Assembly (NCBI RefSeq): GCF_018449695.1
Contig: NZ_JAAVUY010000003.1
Coordinates: 1 to 64,000 of the forward strand
Source of the DNA: Bradyrhizobium sp. dw_411
GTDB lineage: Bacteria > Pseudomonadota > Alphaproteobacteria > Rhizobiales > Xanthobacteraceae
Direction: 5' to 3'
DNA length: 64,000 nucleotides
Shown piece by piece: positions 17,044-25,060 of the stretch. The position numbers and the translations under genes were made by a program. The notes under the pieces are model-generated. The model was not told the DNA's origin. It saw nothing but the letters and a program-made list of their open reading frames with translations, and ran no database searches. The stretch's first letter is position 1. Each line of letters starts with the position of its first letter.

Positions 17044-17434
17044 TGATGACCTCCGCCTTCAGGGCGTCATGGATGTTGTTGCGCTTCCAGCTGGTTTCCT
17101 TGTCGTTGATCTGCATGTCGAACGACAGCGCAAATTTGCCGTTGGCAAACACCGGATCGAGATAGGCCGACAATGTCTTGAAGATATGTTCCCCGGCCTT
17201 TTTGCGGGTCGCGAGATCGCGTCCCTCGCCAAGCCGCAGCACCATCGCGAGAAATCCTAAATCGGCGCTTCCGTCGGCGATGGCGTAGTGTTCGCACCTG
17301 ACCGCGCGAACCCGGATGCCGCCAAGCGGAAAGATGCCGCTCTCGACCGCGGCCTTGCGGACCATTTCGACAACCTTTCCCATATCGACGCGGGCATCGA
17401 GATTGCCGGAATATTCAAGGGTGAAATGCGGCAT
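17036..17434 (-). CDS. hpaF: 5-carboxymethyl-2-hydroxymuconate delta-isomerase
   Basis: Small tautomerase-superfamily protein of 132 residues starting 'MPHFTLEYSGNLDA' with the catalytic N-terminal proline (Pro2, exposed after Met removal). The length and motifs ('GGIRVRAVRCEHYAIADG', 'NDKETSWKRNNIHDA') match the CHMI family. It converts 5-carboxymethyl-2-hydroxymuconate to its oxo tautomer so that the FAH-family decarboxylase can act. It is the first gene of the minus-strand hpa unit, overlapping hpaE by eight bases and facing the divergent hpaR. Confidence 0.88.
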   Translation of the reverse strand: MPHFTLEYSGNLDARVDMGKVVEMVRKAAVESGIFPLGGIRVRAVRCEHYAIADGSADLGFLAMVLRLGEGRDLATRKKAGEHIFKTLSAYLDPVFANGKFALSFDMQINDKETSWKRNNIHDALKAEVING

Positions 17435-17555
17435 GACGGGATCACTCCAACCATTCTGCGGGACTTATCAAACGTCGTAGTGGCTGACCGGACGACACGT
17501 TCGGCGCTAAACATGTCGACTTTGCGGGTTGGCGAAAACTGATGCGGAAATTTGA

Positions 17556-17567
17556 TTAACATGTTAA
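17556..17567. promoter_or_regulatory. Candidate HpaR operator (perfect palindrome)
   Basis: TTAACATGTTAA is a perfect 12-base inverted repeat in the 219-base gap between the divergent hpaF and hpaR genes, within an AT-rich patch. MarR-family regulators of this pathway bind AT-rich palindromes with TTAAC-like half sites in the divergent promoter region, so this is a good candidate for autoregulation and for control of the catabolic genes. Binding itself is inferred. Confidence 0.55.
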
Positions 17568-17653
17568 ATGCATCGGTTCAAATCGAATTGCGGTTTGCTG
17601 CATCGCAAACTTTTCGCGCCGCGAGCGTTTCCAAGGATTGATGGACCATCGAC

Positions 17654-18193
17654 ATGACGCGGAAAAAATCGACGGGGCGTACGGAACCGAAGCCGGCGAG
17701 CAAGGCGGGCGCCCGGCGCTTGCCGATACGCGAATTCTCACGCTCATTGCCGATGTCGTTGCTGCGGGCACGCGAAGCCGTGATGCGGCATTTCCGTCCC
17801 TCGCTGCGCGATCACGGGTTGACCGAACAGCAATGGCGGATCTTGCGCGCCTTGACATCGACCGGGGCCATTGAAGTCACGGAACTCGCCCGTGTTGCCT
17901 TTCTGCTGGGCCCAAGCCTGTCGCGAATTCTGCGCGACCTGGAAGCGCGCCATTTGATCGACCGCAAGGTGGTGAAGGCCGATCAGCGCCGGGTCGTCGT
18001 GTCGATCTCCGCGCGTGGCTTGCGGTTGATCGCGGCCGTCGCGCCGTCATCGGAAGCGATCTACGCCGCCATGACCGCGCGCTATGGCGCGCGCGAACTC
18101 GCCAGGCTGCAGGCGATGCTGCAAGCGCTTGAGAGCTGTCTGTCGGAGTTACGTACCGGTGACGATGGAGATGGCGAGGCAAAAGCGTCGTAG
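17654..18193 (+). CDS. hpaR: Homoprotocatechuate degradation regulator HpaR (MarR family)
   Basis: MarR-type winged-helix repressor of 179 residues. The DNA-binding domain runs from 'HGLTEQQWRILRALTSTG' (residues about 54-72) through 'LGPSLSRILRDLEARHLIDR', with the wing 'KADQRRVVVSIS'. The sequence pattern and its position divergent from hpaF fit HpaR, which represses the catabolic genes until an aromatic inducer binds. It has an N-terminal basic extension of about 30 residues (TRKKSTGRTEPKPASKAG) longer than in E. coli HpaR. No strong ribosome-binding site precedes the ATG. Confidence 0.85.
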   Translation: MTRKKSTGRTEPKPASKAGARRLPIREFSRSLPMSLLRAREAVMRHFRPSLRDHGLTEQQWRILRALTSTGAIEVTELARVAFLLGPSLSRILRDLEARHLIDRKVVKADQRRVVVSISARGLRLIAAVAPSSEAIYAAMTARYGARELARLQAMLQALESCLSELRTGDDGDGEAKAS

Positions 18194-18362
18194 GGGCCAA
18201 GACCCATGCTTATTGCTTAGGCAGTCCCGCGGCTGCAAAAATAAGACGCCAGGGACCGATCGACGCCTGCCGCGACACGCCATGGACATGTGAGCGATTT
18301 TTCGCTCAAACTCGCGAACTTAAAAAAGCCGACGCTGAAAGTTGGCTTCAAGGGAGGAATGA

Positions 18363-19508
18363 ATGAAGTTTACGCGACGCGACTTTACGGCTGGACTGGC
18401 TGTCGGTATTACCGCACCTTATGTCATCGGCAGCGCCCGGGCCCAGGGCGCGACCATCAAGCTCGGCATGTGTGCGCCGGTGACCGGTCCGGCGGCCGAA
18501 TCCGGCGGATATGCTGTCAAAGGGGCCAGGATCGCGCTGGAGGCCGTCAACAAGGCCGGCGGTATTCTCGGCAAGCAAGCCGAGTTGATCGTCGAAGACG
18601 ATCAGACCACCAATCCCGGTATCGTGCTGGCCTTTTCCAAACTTGCGGCAGAGTCCGACATCGTGGCCTTCCTCGGCTCGATCCGCTCCACGCAAGTCCA
18701 TGCCATGGCACCCGACGTTCTCAAGCTTGGCAAGCCGGTGATGATCGGCGGCACCGATCCCAACCTGACCCATATGGGCAATCAGTGGCTGTTCCGCTTT
18801 CGTCCCAATGACAGCTATTCCGGCCGCGTGATCGCCGATTACGGTTTCAACACGCTTGGCAAAAAGAAATGGGCCGTGCTGCATTCAACCGATGCATTCG
18901 GCACCGCCGGCGGCAAGGCACTTGGTGCGGCGCTGGAGAAACTCGGTTCTCCAGCCATTCTCGATCAGGGCTATGCCAACCAGAGTCAGGACTTCACCCC
19001 GGTGGTACTCGCGATCAAGCAGTCCGGTGCCGACATCCTCGGTTCGTATTTCACCTACGAAAACGATATCGGGATATTTGCCCGGCAATTGCGGCAACTG
19101 GGCGTTAACATTCCATGGGTCGGCTCGCCGTCCATCACCAATATCACCGCGCTGAAACTCGCGGGCCCCGCGCTCTACGGCACGTTCGGTGTTGCCGACT
19201 ATGCCGAAGAATCCAGCGAGGCTTCCAAGGCGTTCGGCAAGGCCTATCGCGATGTCGTCAAGGTCGCGCCGGATAACCAGAGCTCATGGCCTTACGACGC
19301 CATCAACGTGCTCGCCGCGGCGATCAACAAGGCCGGCTCGACCGAGCCAGCGAAGATTCGCGAGGCTATCCTTGCCACCAGGAAATTTCCGGGTGCCGAG
19401 GGCGAATACAATTTCGACCAGAACGGCGACGGCCTTCACGGCTACAACATCGTAAAGAATGAAAAGGGCACGATCGTTTTCGACAAGCATATCGAATTCA
19501 CCGACTGA
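18363..19508 (+). CDS. HAAT ABC transporter substrate-binding protein, Tat-type signal
   Basis: Periplasmic type I binding protein of 381 residues with an agggagga ribosome-binding site. The N-terminus has a twin-arginine motif (TRRDFTAG), a short hydrophobic stretch and cleavage near ARAQG (residue 27), so export by the Tat pathway is likely. The mature part starts 'TIKLGMCAPVTGPAAESGG', standard for HAAT proteins. It heads a unit with a permease, a permease-ATPase fusion, an ATPase and three catabolic enzymes. The ligand is unknown; aromatic acids or sugar acids are possible from context. Confidence 0.87.
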   Translation: MKFTRRDFTAGLAVGITAPYVIGSARAQGATIKLGMCAPVTGPAAESGGYAVKGARIALEAVNKAGGILGKQAELIVEDDQTTNPGIVLAFSKLAAESDIVAFLGSIRSTQVHAMAPDVLKLGKPVMIGGTDPNLTHMGNQWLFRFRPNDSYSGRVIADYGFNTLGKKKWAVLHSTDAFGTAGGKALGAALEKLGSPAILDQGYANQSQDFTPVVLAIKQSGADILGSYFTYENDIGIFARQLRQLGVNIPWVGSPSITNITALKLAGPALYGTFGVADYAEESSEASKAFGKAYRDVVKVAPDNQSSWPYDAINVLAAAINKAGSTEPAKIREAILATRKFPGAEGEYNFDQNGDGLHGYNIVKNEKGTIVFDKHIEFTD

Positions 19509-19521
19509 TGACGCGCTCGGT

Positions 19522-19540
19522 CTCCCCGGATTCCGGGGAG
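19522..19540. promoter_or_regulatory. Intercistronic GC-rich hairpin
   Basis: A near-perfect inverted repeat, CTCCCCGGA-T-TCCGGGGAG, lies between the binding-protein stop and the permease start. The right arm contains the gggga stretch that serves as the permease ribosome-binding site. Such hairpins often stabilise the highly expressed binding-protein mRNA and reduce translation or read-through into the permease. No T-tract follows, so it is not a classical terminator. Confidence 0.5.
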
Positions 19541-19553
19541 GCCGTCCCGGCGA

Positions 19554-20465
19554 ATGAATAACCCGCAGTTCCTCTTACCGAACGCTGTCATGGATCTTGT
19601 ACTTCAATTGCTATTTACGGGTATCGGCATCGGAGCCGTTTATGCGCTGGTTGCGCTCGGCTTTGTGCTGATCTTCCGTGCCACCAATGTGGTGAATTTC
19701 GCGCAAGGCGAATTCTCGATGGTGGCGGCCTATCTGATGGTGGTGTTCGCCGTCGATCTGGGATGGCCCTACTGGCTCTCATTCCTGTTGTCGCTGGCCG
19801 GTATGGCGCTGCTCGGCGCGATCTTCAATCTCGGGGTCTATTATCCGCTCCGTCACCGCAGCTTCCTGCCGGTGATCATCGCGACCATCGGCGCCTCGAT
19901 TTTGCTCGCCAACTCCGTGCTCGCGATCTACGGGCCGCAGCCGCAAGTGCTGGAAGGATGGTTCGAGACGCCGGGCATCCAGCTCGGGCCGGTTTATCTC
20001 GACAGCCAGTATCTCTTGATCATCGCGGTCACCATCGTGATGGTGGCTTTCAATTACTGGTTCTTCGAGCACACCATGCTCGGCAAGAAATTGCAGGCGA
20101 CCTCGCAGGACAAGGAGATGGCCTCGCTGCTCGGCATTTCCGTCTCGACCATGATCATGATCACCTTCATCTATTCGGCGGTGCTCGGCGGCCTCGCGGG
20201 CATTCTGGTGGCGCCGGTGTTGTTCGTGTCGATCCAGATGGGATCGACGATCGCGCTGAAAGCCTTCGCCGCCACCATCATCGGGGGATTCGGCGACGTC
20301 GCCGGCGCCATCATCGGCGGGCTGGCGCTCGGCATCATCGAAACCTTCGGCGCCGCCTATATCTCGGTGCCCTACAAGGACGGCTTCGCTTTCCTGGTGC
20401 TGGTGCTGTTTCTGGTGTTCCGGCCGCAAGGCATCTTCGGCGAACGCGTCGCGGAGAAAGCATGA
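19554..20465 (+). CDS. HAAT ABC transporter permease (LivH type)
   Basis: Integral membrane permease of 303 residues with the family blocks 'VALGFVLIFRATNVVNFAQG' and, near the C-terminus, 'FRPQGIFGERV'. The first ATG follows a ggggagg ribosome-binding site by about 12 bases; another ATG 36 bases downstream (MDLVLQLL) would give a more typical N-terminus and could be the real start. It overlaps the next gene by four bases (ATGA). Confidence 0.87.
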   Translation: MNNPQFLLPNAVMDLVLQLLFTGIGIGAVYALVALGFVLIFRATNVVNFAQGEFSMVAAYLMVVFAVDLGWPYWLSFLLSLAGMALLGAIFNLGVYYPLRHRSFLPVIIATIGASILLANSVLAIYGPQPQVLEGWFETPGIQLGPVYLDSQYLLIIAVTIVMVAFNYWFFEHTMLGKKLQATSQDKEMASLLGISVSTMIMITFIYSAVLGGLAGILVAPVLFVSIQMGSTIALKAFAATIIGGFGDVAGAIIGGLALGIIETFGAAYISVPYKDGFAFLVLVLFLVFRPQGIFGERVAEKA

Positions 20466-22243
20466 GCGCCCCCAGCGAGAATATGCCGATCGCCGTGACG
20501 GCGCCGCGTGCAAAGCCGCTGCTGTTGCGTCATTTGCCGTACTTTGTCGGTGCGGTCATCCTGGTGACGCTCACCGCCACGCTGCGGGTCGATGGCTATA
20601 TCCATAACATCCTGATGCAGGCGACGACGTTTGCCATCGCGGTATTCGGTCTCTCGGTCGTGCTCGGCCTGTGCGGGCAGATCAACCTCGCGCAGGCGGC
20701 GTTCTTTGGTTTTGGCGCATATGCCGTCGGGATCGGGACATCGGACTATCACATCAGCTATTGGCTCTGCCTTGCTGCGGGGTGCGTCATGGCGCTCCTG
20801 GCCGGTGCGTTGCTCGGGATATCGACGCTGCGGCTCGGCGGTCATTATTTGGCGATGGTGACGATTTCGTTTCAGCAGATCGTCACGCTCATCATGATCA
20901 ACACGATCTGGCTCACCCATGGCCCGGACGGGGTGTCGAATATCGGCCGGCCGGCTCTGTTTCAATCGCCCCAATCGTACCTGGCGTTCTGTGTCGCGAC
21001 GCTCGCGCTGGTCGGATATTTCGTCTGGCACCTGCCCGATATGAAACTCGGGCGGGCGATGCGCGCGGTGCGCGACAACGAACTCGCCGCCGGCGTCAGC
21101 GGCATCGATGTATTTCGCACCAAGGTCTACGCGTTTGCGCTGTGCGCAGCGCTGGGCGGCCTGGCAGGCGGACTTTTCGCCGGCGGCTTTGCCTATGTCA
21201 GCCCCGACCAGTTCTCGTTTGCGGAATCGATCGTGTTCCTGACGATGTCCCTGCTCGGTGGCGTGGCTTCGCCGATCGGCTCGGCGATCGGCACGGGGTT
21301 GCTGATCCTGATTCCGGAATGGTTGCGCTTCCTGAAAAGCGTTCCCGGGCTTTATTTGGCGATCTATGGCCTGTTCGTCATTCTGATCATCCGCTACATG
21401 CCGGATGGTATCTGGGGATTTGTCAGCGCGGCGCTGGATCGCTGGCGCAGCCACGCCGAACCGGTTGCGGTTTCAGCACCGCTGCGGCTGATGCCCGCGA
21501 CCGTGGGCGGGGATACCGTGCTTGAGGTTACCGGCCTGTCGAAATATTTTGGCGGACTCAAAGCCGTCGATGCCGTCGATATCGCCGTAAAGCGCGGCAG
21601 CGTTCACGCGCTGATCGGCCCGAACGGATCCGGCAAGACCACGACGCTGAATGTTCTCTCCGGCCTCTACAAGGCCACGGCCGGCAGGATATTGCTCGAC
21701 GGCACCGACATCACCAACCTGCCGCCGCATCTGCGCACGGCCGCCGGATTGGGACGGACGTTTCAGAATATCCGCCTGTTCCGCTCGATGACGGCGCTGG
21801 AAAATGTGGAGATCGGCGCCGAGCGACCCGGCAACACGCTGATCGGCGAGGGCGGCGACAACGCACTGACCGCGCGCGCGATGGAGGCGCTGACCTTCGT
21901 CGGGCTGGGCCCGCGGGCCAATGAGCTGATTTCCAGCTTCTCCTACGGCCATCAGCGGCTGATCGAGATTGCGCGGGCGCTGGCGGCCAATCCGACGCTG
22001 CTGCTGCTCGATGAGCCCGCGGCCGGATTGAATTCCAGCGAGAAGCTGGAACTGCATGAGTTACTCAAGCGCATCGCCGCGCAAGGGCTGACCATCCTGA
22101 TCATCGACCACGACATGACGCTGGTCTCTGAAGCGGCCCAGCACATCACCGTGCTTAATTTCGGACGCCGCATCGCGGACGGCGAATCCATGGCGGTGCT
22201 GCGCCATCCCGATGTCGTCTCCGCCTATCTTGGAACCGAATAA
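20462..22243 (+). CDS. Fused HAAT permease (LivM) and ATP-binding (LivG) protein
   Basis: A single polypeptide of 593 residues. Residues about 1-330 are a LivM-type permease ('VLGLCGQINLAQAAFFGFGA'), followed by a linker of roughly 25 residues, then a LivG-type ATPase from about residue 350 with Walker A GPNGSGKTT, a signature region 'SSFSYGHQRLIEIARAL' and Walker B 'LLLLDEPAAGLN'. The ATG is fixed by the ATGA overlap with the upstream permease; the frame is open much further upstream but that part is out of frame with real coding sequence. In the first transporter in this window the same two functions are separate genes. Confidence 0.9.
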   Translation: MSAPSENMPIAVTAPRAKPLLLRHLPYFVGAVILVTLTATLRVDGYIHNILMQATTFAIAVFGLSVVLGLCGQINLAQAAFFGFGAYAVGIGTSDYHISYWLCLAAGCVMALLAGALLGISTLRLGGHYLAMVTISFQQIVTLIMINTIWLTHGPDGVSNIGRPALFQSPQSYLAFCVATLALVGYFVWHLPDMKLGRAMRAVRDNELAAGVSGIDVFRTKVYAFALCAALGGLAGGLFAGGFAYVSPDQFSFAESIVFLTMSLLGGVASPIGSAIGTGLLILIPEWLRFLKSVPGLYLAIYGLFVILIIRYMPDGIWGFVSAALDRWRSHAEPVAVSAPLRLMPATVGGDTVLEVTGLSKYFGGLKAVDAVDIAVKRGSVHALIGPNGSGKTTTLNVLSGLYKATAGRILLDGTDITNLPPHLRTAAGLGRTFQNIRLFRSMTALENVEIGAERPGNTLIGEGGDNALTARAMEALTFVGLGPRANELISSFSYGHQRLIEIARALAANPTLLLLDEPAAGLNSSEKLELHELLKRIAAQGLTILIIDHDMTLVSEAAQHITVLNFGRRIADGESMAVLRHPDVVSAYLGTE

Positions 22244-22971
22244 TGCCGCTGCTCGAAATCCGCGACCTGATCGTGCGCTATGGCGAGATCGAAGCGCTGC
22301 GCGGCGTCTCGGTTAGCGTCGATGAAGGTCAGGTCGTGACCTTGCTTGGCGCCAACGGCGCCGGCAAATCGACCACGCTGCGGGCGATCTCCGGGCTGAG
22401 CAAACCGGCCGCGGGCGACATTCTGTTTGACGGCCAATCGATCGCGGGTCTGCGGCCGGAGGCGATCGTGCGGCTCGGCATCTCACATGTGCCGGAAGGG
22501 CGGCGGGTGTTCCCCGGTCTGTCCGTCAAGGAAAACATCATGCTCGGCGCCTCAAACCGCCGGATCGCCAAATCCGCGCTGTCGCGCGAGGCCGATGCGA
22601 TGTTCGATCTGTTTCCGGATATCAGGCCGTTTTCAAATGCGCTCGGCTGGACCCTGTCGGGTGGCCAATTGCAGATGGTCGCGGTGGCGCGCGGCCTGAT
22701 GGCGAAGCCGCGTCTTTTGCTGCTGGACGAACCGTCGCTCGGTCTGGCACCCGTGATCGTGCAGGCGGTATTTCGTATTATTTCGGAAATCCGCCGCCAT
22801 ACGACGGTCTTGCTTGTCGAACAAAACGCGCGCATGGGACTGTCCGTCGCCGATCATGGCTACGTCCTGGAAACCGGACGCATCGTGCTCGGCGGCAAGC
22901 CCGACGAATTGTGGGGCAATGAAGCCATCCGCGCGGCCTATCTCGGCGGCCACGCCAAAGTCAGCGCCTAG
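22243..22971 (+). CDS. HAAT ABC transporter ATP-binding protein (LivF type)
   Basis: ATPase of 242 residues with Walker A GANGAGKST, a normal signature LSGGQLQMV and Walker B 'LLLLDEPSLGLAP'. The start codon overlaps the TAA of the fusion gene by one base. With the fusion protein it completes the transporter. The gene is followed after 33 bases by the Ldh-family dehydrogenase. Confidence 0.92.
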   Translation: MPLLEIRDLIVRYGEIEALRGVSVSVDEGQVVTLLGANGAGKSTTLRAISGLSKPAAGDILFDGQSIAGLRPEAIVRLGISHVPEGRRVFPGLSVKENIMLGASNRRIAKSALSREADAMFDLFPDIRPFSNALGWTLSGGQLQMVAVARGLMAKPRLLLLDEPSLGLAPVIVQAVFRIISEIRRHTTVLLVEQNARMGLSVADHGYVLETGRIVLGGKPDELWGNEAIRAAYLGGHAKVSA

Positions 22972-23004
22972 CCAAAACAAGCGCCAACAAGAGCGACAGC
23001 ATCT

Positions 23005-24090
23005 ATGGTCACTATTCAGGTTCCCAATCTCATCAACTTCGTTGCGGACATCTTCAACCATTCGGACTCATCCGCCGAGGAAGCCCGGCGCATCGCGAGC
23101 TATCTCACGACTGCAAATCTCACCGGACATGACAGCCACGGCGTGATCCGCGTGCCGGTCTATATCCGATGGAAGAAGATGGGCTCGCTGGTTCCCGATC
23201 AGACCGTCGAACTCGTGGTCGATACGCCGTCGCTGGCGGTAGTCGATGGCAAATTCGGTTATGGCCAGACCGTTGCGCCGCAGGCCGTCAAGATCGGCAT
23301 TGAAAAATGTAAGAAGGCGGGTCTCGCCGCGGTGGCGCTGCGCAACGCCGGCCATATCGGCCGCGTCGGCGACTGGGCGGAAATGGCAGCGGCCGAAGGA
23401 TTGGTCTCGATCCATTTCGTCAACGCCGCGGGCTCCGTGCTGGTCGCACCCTTTGGCGGCGTCGAGCGGCGGTTGTCGACCGCGCCCTATTGCGTCGGCA
23501 TTCCGCGTCAGGGGCAGGCGCCGGTGGTGCTGGATTTCGCGACTTCGATTGTGGCCGAGGGCAAGGTGCTGGTCGCAAGCCGCGGCGGCAAGAAATTGCC
23601 CAAGGGCGCGCTGATCAATCTCGACGGTGAGTTAAGCGAAGACCCCTCGGTGTTGTACGGGCCGTATGAAGTCGAGGGCCCGCGCGATCACAGCAAGGGC
23701 AAGGGCGCGATCCGCGCTTTTGGCGAACACAAGGGCTCGGGCTTGGCGCTGATCTGCGAACTGCTCGGCGGCGCGCTAACCGGTACCGGTGCGACCGGGC
23801 CTAACCGGCGCTTCGCCAACGGCATGTTTGCGGTATATGTCGATCCCAAGGTGGTCGATCCCGCCAATTTCTTCGACGGCGAGATTTCGCGCTATGTCAG
23901 CTACTTCAAGGACACCAAGCCGGCGGCCGGCGTCGACCGCGTCCTGATCCCGGGCGAGCCGGAAGCCGCGATGCGCGCCGATCGCACCCAAAACGGCGTT
24001 CCCTTGCCCGACGATACCTGGGCTGCAATTGTGAATACCGCCCGCGAGGTCGGCGTGAGCGAAGTTAGTATACAAAGGGCGACGCAGTAA
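23005..24090 (+). CDS. Ldh family NAD(P)-dependent oxidoreductase (malate/L-lactate dehydrogenase type)
   Basis: Protein of 361 residues of the MDH/LDH type-2 family, unrelated in fold to classical Rossmann dehydrogenases. The catalytic His lies in 'GHDSHGVIRV' near residue 45. The family oxidises or reduces 2-hydroxy acids (malate, lactate, sulfolactate, ureidoglycolate) or reduces cyclic imines. With an aldolase and a UxaA-type dehydratase next door, a role in processing a 2-oxo/2-hydroxy acid intermediate is the most natural reading. The exact substrate cannot be called. Confidence 0.85.
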   Translation: MVTIQVPNLINFVADIFNHSDSSAEEARRIASYLTTANLTGHDSHGVIRVPVYIRWKKMGSLVPDQTVELVVDTPSLAVVDGKFGYGQTVAPQAVKIGIEKCKKAGLAAVALRNAGHIGRVGDWAEMAAAEGLVSIHFVNAAGSVLVAPFGGVERRLSTAPYCVGIPRQGQAPVVLDFATSIVAEGKVLVASRGGKKLPKGALINLDGELSEDPSVLYGPYEVEGPRDHSKGKGAIRAFGEHKGSGLALICELLGGALTGTGATGPNRRFANGMFAVYVDPKVVDPANFFDGEISRYVSYFKDTKPAAGVDRVLIPGEPEAAMRADRTQNGVPLPDDTWAAIVNTAREVGVSEVSIQRATQ

Positions 24091-24135
24091 TCATACCGTC
24101 ACTGACGGCGAGTTTGGCCAACAAGAGGAAATATA

Positions 24136-24912
24136 ATGGCAAACAAAGTCAAAGAAATCTGGGCTGCCGGCAAGGTGGTGGTGAACGCGTGGCTTGCAAT
24201 TCCTTCGGGCTTTTCCGCTGAAGTGGTCGCGCAATGCGGTTTCGACAGCGTCACCGTCGACATCCAGCACGGCGTGCAGGATTACCAGTCGATGGTGCAA
24301 TGTTTTCAGGCCATGCACGGCCATCCGGTGACGCCGATGGTACGGGTGCCGTGGAATGAACCCGGCATCATCGGCAAGGTGCTGGACGGCGGCGCCTATG
24401 GCGTGATTTGCCCGATGGTCAACACCAAGCAGGAAGCCGAGAACCTTGTCGCCTATTCGAAATATCCGCCGAAGGGTACGCGCTCGAACGGCCCGATCCG
24501 TTCCGGCATGTACGGCTCGGCCGGCACCTATCAGCAAACCGCCAATGACGAGATCGTGCTGCTCCCGATGATGGAGACCAAGACGGCGATCGAGAACATG
24601 GAATCGATCCTCGATGTCGAAGGCATCAGTGGCGTCTATATCGGCCCGTCGGACCTCGGCTTCTCCTATGGTCTGGTGCCCAAGCTTGATCGCGACGAGC
24701 CGGAAATCCTCAAGATCTACGAGAAGATCGTGAAGGAATGCGGCAAGCGCGGCCTTCACCCCGGCATTCATTGCAGCGGCGCCGACGGCGCAGTGCGCGC
24801 GATCAACATGGGCTTCCAACTCGTGACGCTGTTCAACGATAGCGGCTTGTTGGCGACCTATGCCAAGATGCAGATCGCACAGACCCGCAAGGAATCCGGC
24901 GGCAAGGCGTAA
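24136..24912 (+). CDS. HpcH/HpaI family class II aldolase
   Basis: TIM-barrel pyruvate aldolase of 258 residues. Residues aligned with E. coli HpaI are present at the same numbering: H45 (DIQHG), R70 (MVRVPW), metal ligands E147 (METKTA) and D173 (GPSDLG). HpaI cleaves 4-hydroxy-2-oxoheptanedioate to pyruvate and succinate semialdehyde, the last step of homoprotocatechuate breakdown, so this could complete the hpa pathway 6 kb away. Alternatively it cleaves a 2-keto-3-deoxy sugar acid made by the adjacent dehydratase. A good aggaaa ribosome-binding site precedes the ATG. I cannot decide between the two roles. Confidence 0.85.
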   Translation: MANKVKEIWAAGKVVVNAWLAIPSGFSAEVVAQCGFDSVTVDIQHGVQDYQSMVQCFQAMHGHPVTPMVRVPWNEPGIIGKVLDGGAYGVICPMVNTKQEAENLVAYSKYPPKGTRSNGPIRSGMYGSAGTYQQTANDEIVLLPMMETKTAIENMESILDVEGISGVYIGPSDLGFSYGLVPKLDRDEPEILKIYEKIVKECGKRGLHPGIHCSGADGAVRAINMGFQLVTLFNDSGLLATYAKMQIAQTRKESGGKA

Positions 24913-24927
24913 CGATCCGCGTACAAT

Positions 24928-25036
24928 GCCCTCATGCTGAGGAGGCCCGGAGGGCCGTCTCGAAGCACGAGGGCATTGAGCGCGCAGCCATCCTTCGAGA
25001 TGCGGGCTTGCGCCCGCTCTTCAGGACGAGGCCCGT
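24928..25036. repeat. Palindromic intergenic repeat (family B, copy 3)
   Basis: Element from 'ccctcatgctgaggaggc' to 'gctcttcaggacgagg', matching the copy at 15406-15504 including the central 'catccttcgaga' block. It lies between the aldolase and the UxaA-type gene on the same transcription unit, leaving the ribosome-binding site of the latter (aggag) intact just beyond it. Confidence 0.82.
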
Positions 25037-25060
25037 TTGTTCGGCACGAGGAGATATGAC

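Noticed and set aside
19763..20461. N-terminal extension of the permease-ATPase fusion
   Set aside because: The extension is the LivH-type permease gene read in a wrong frame; the ATGA overlap fixes the start at 20462.
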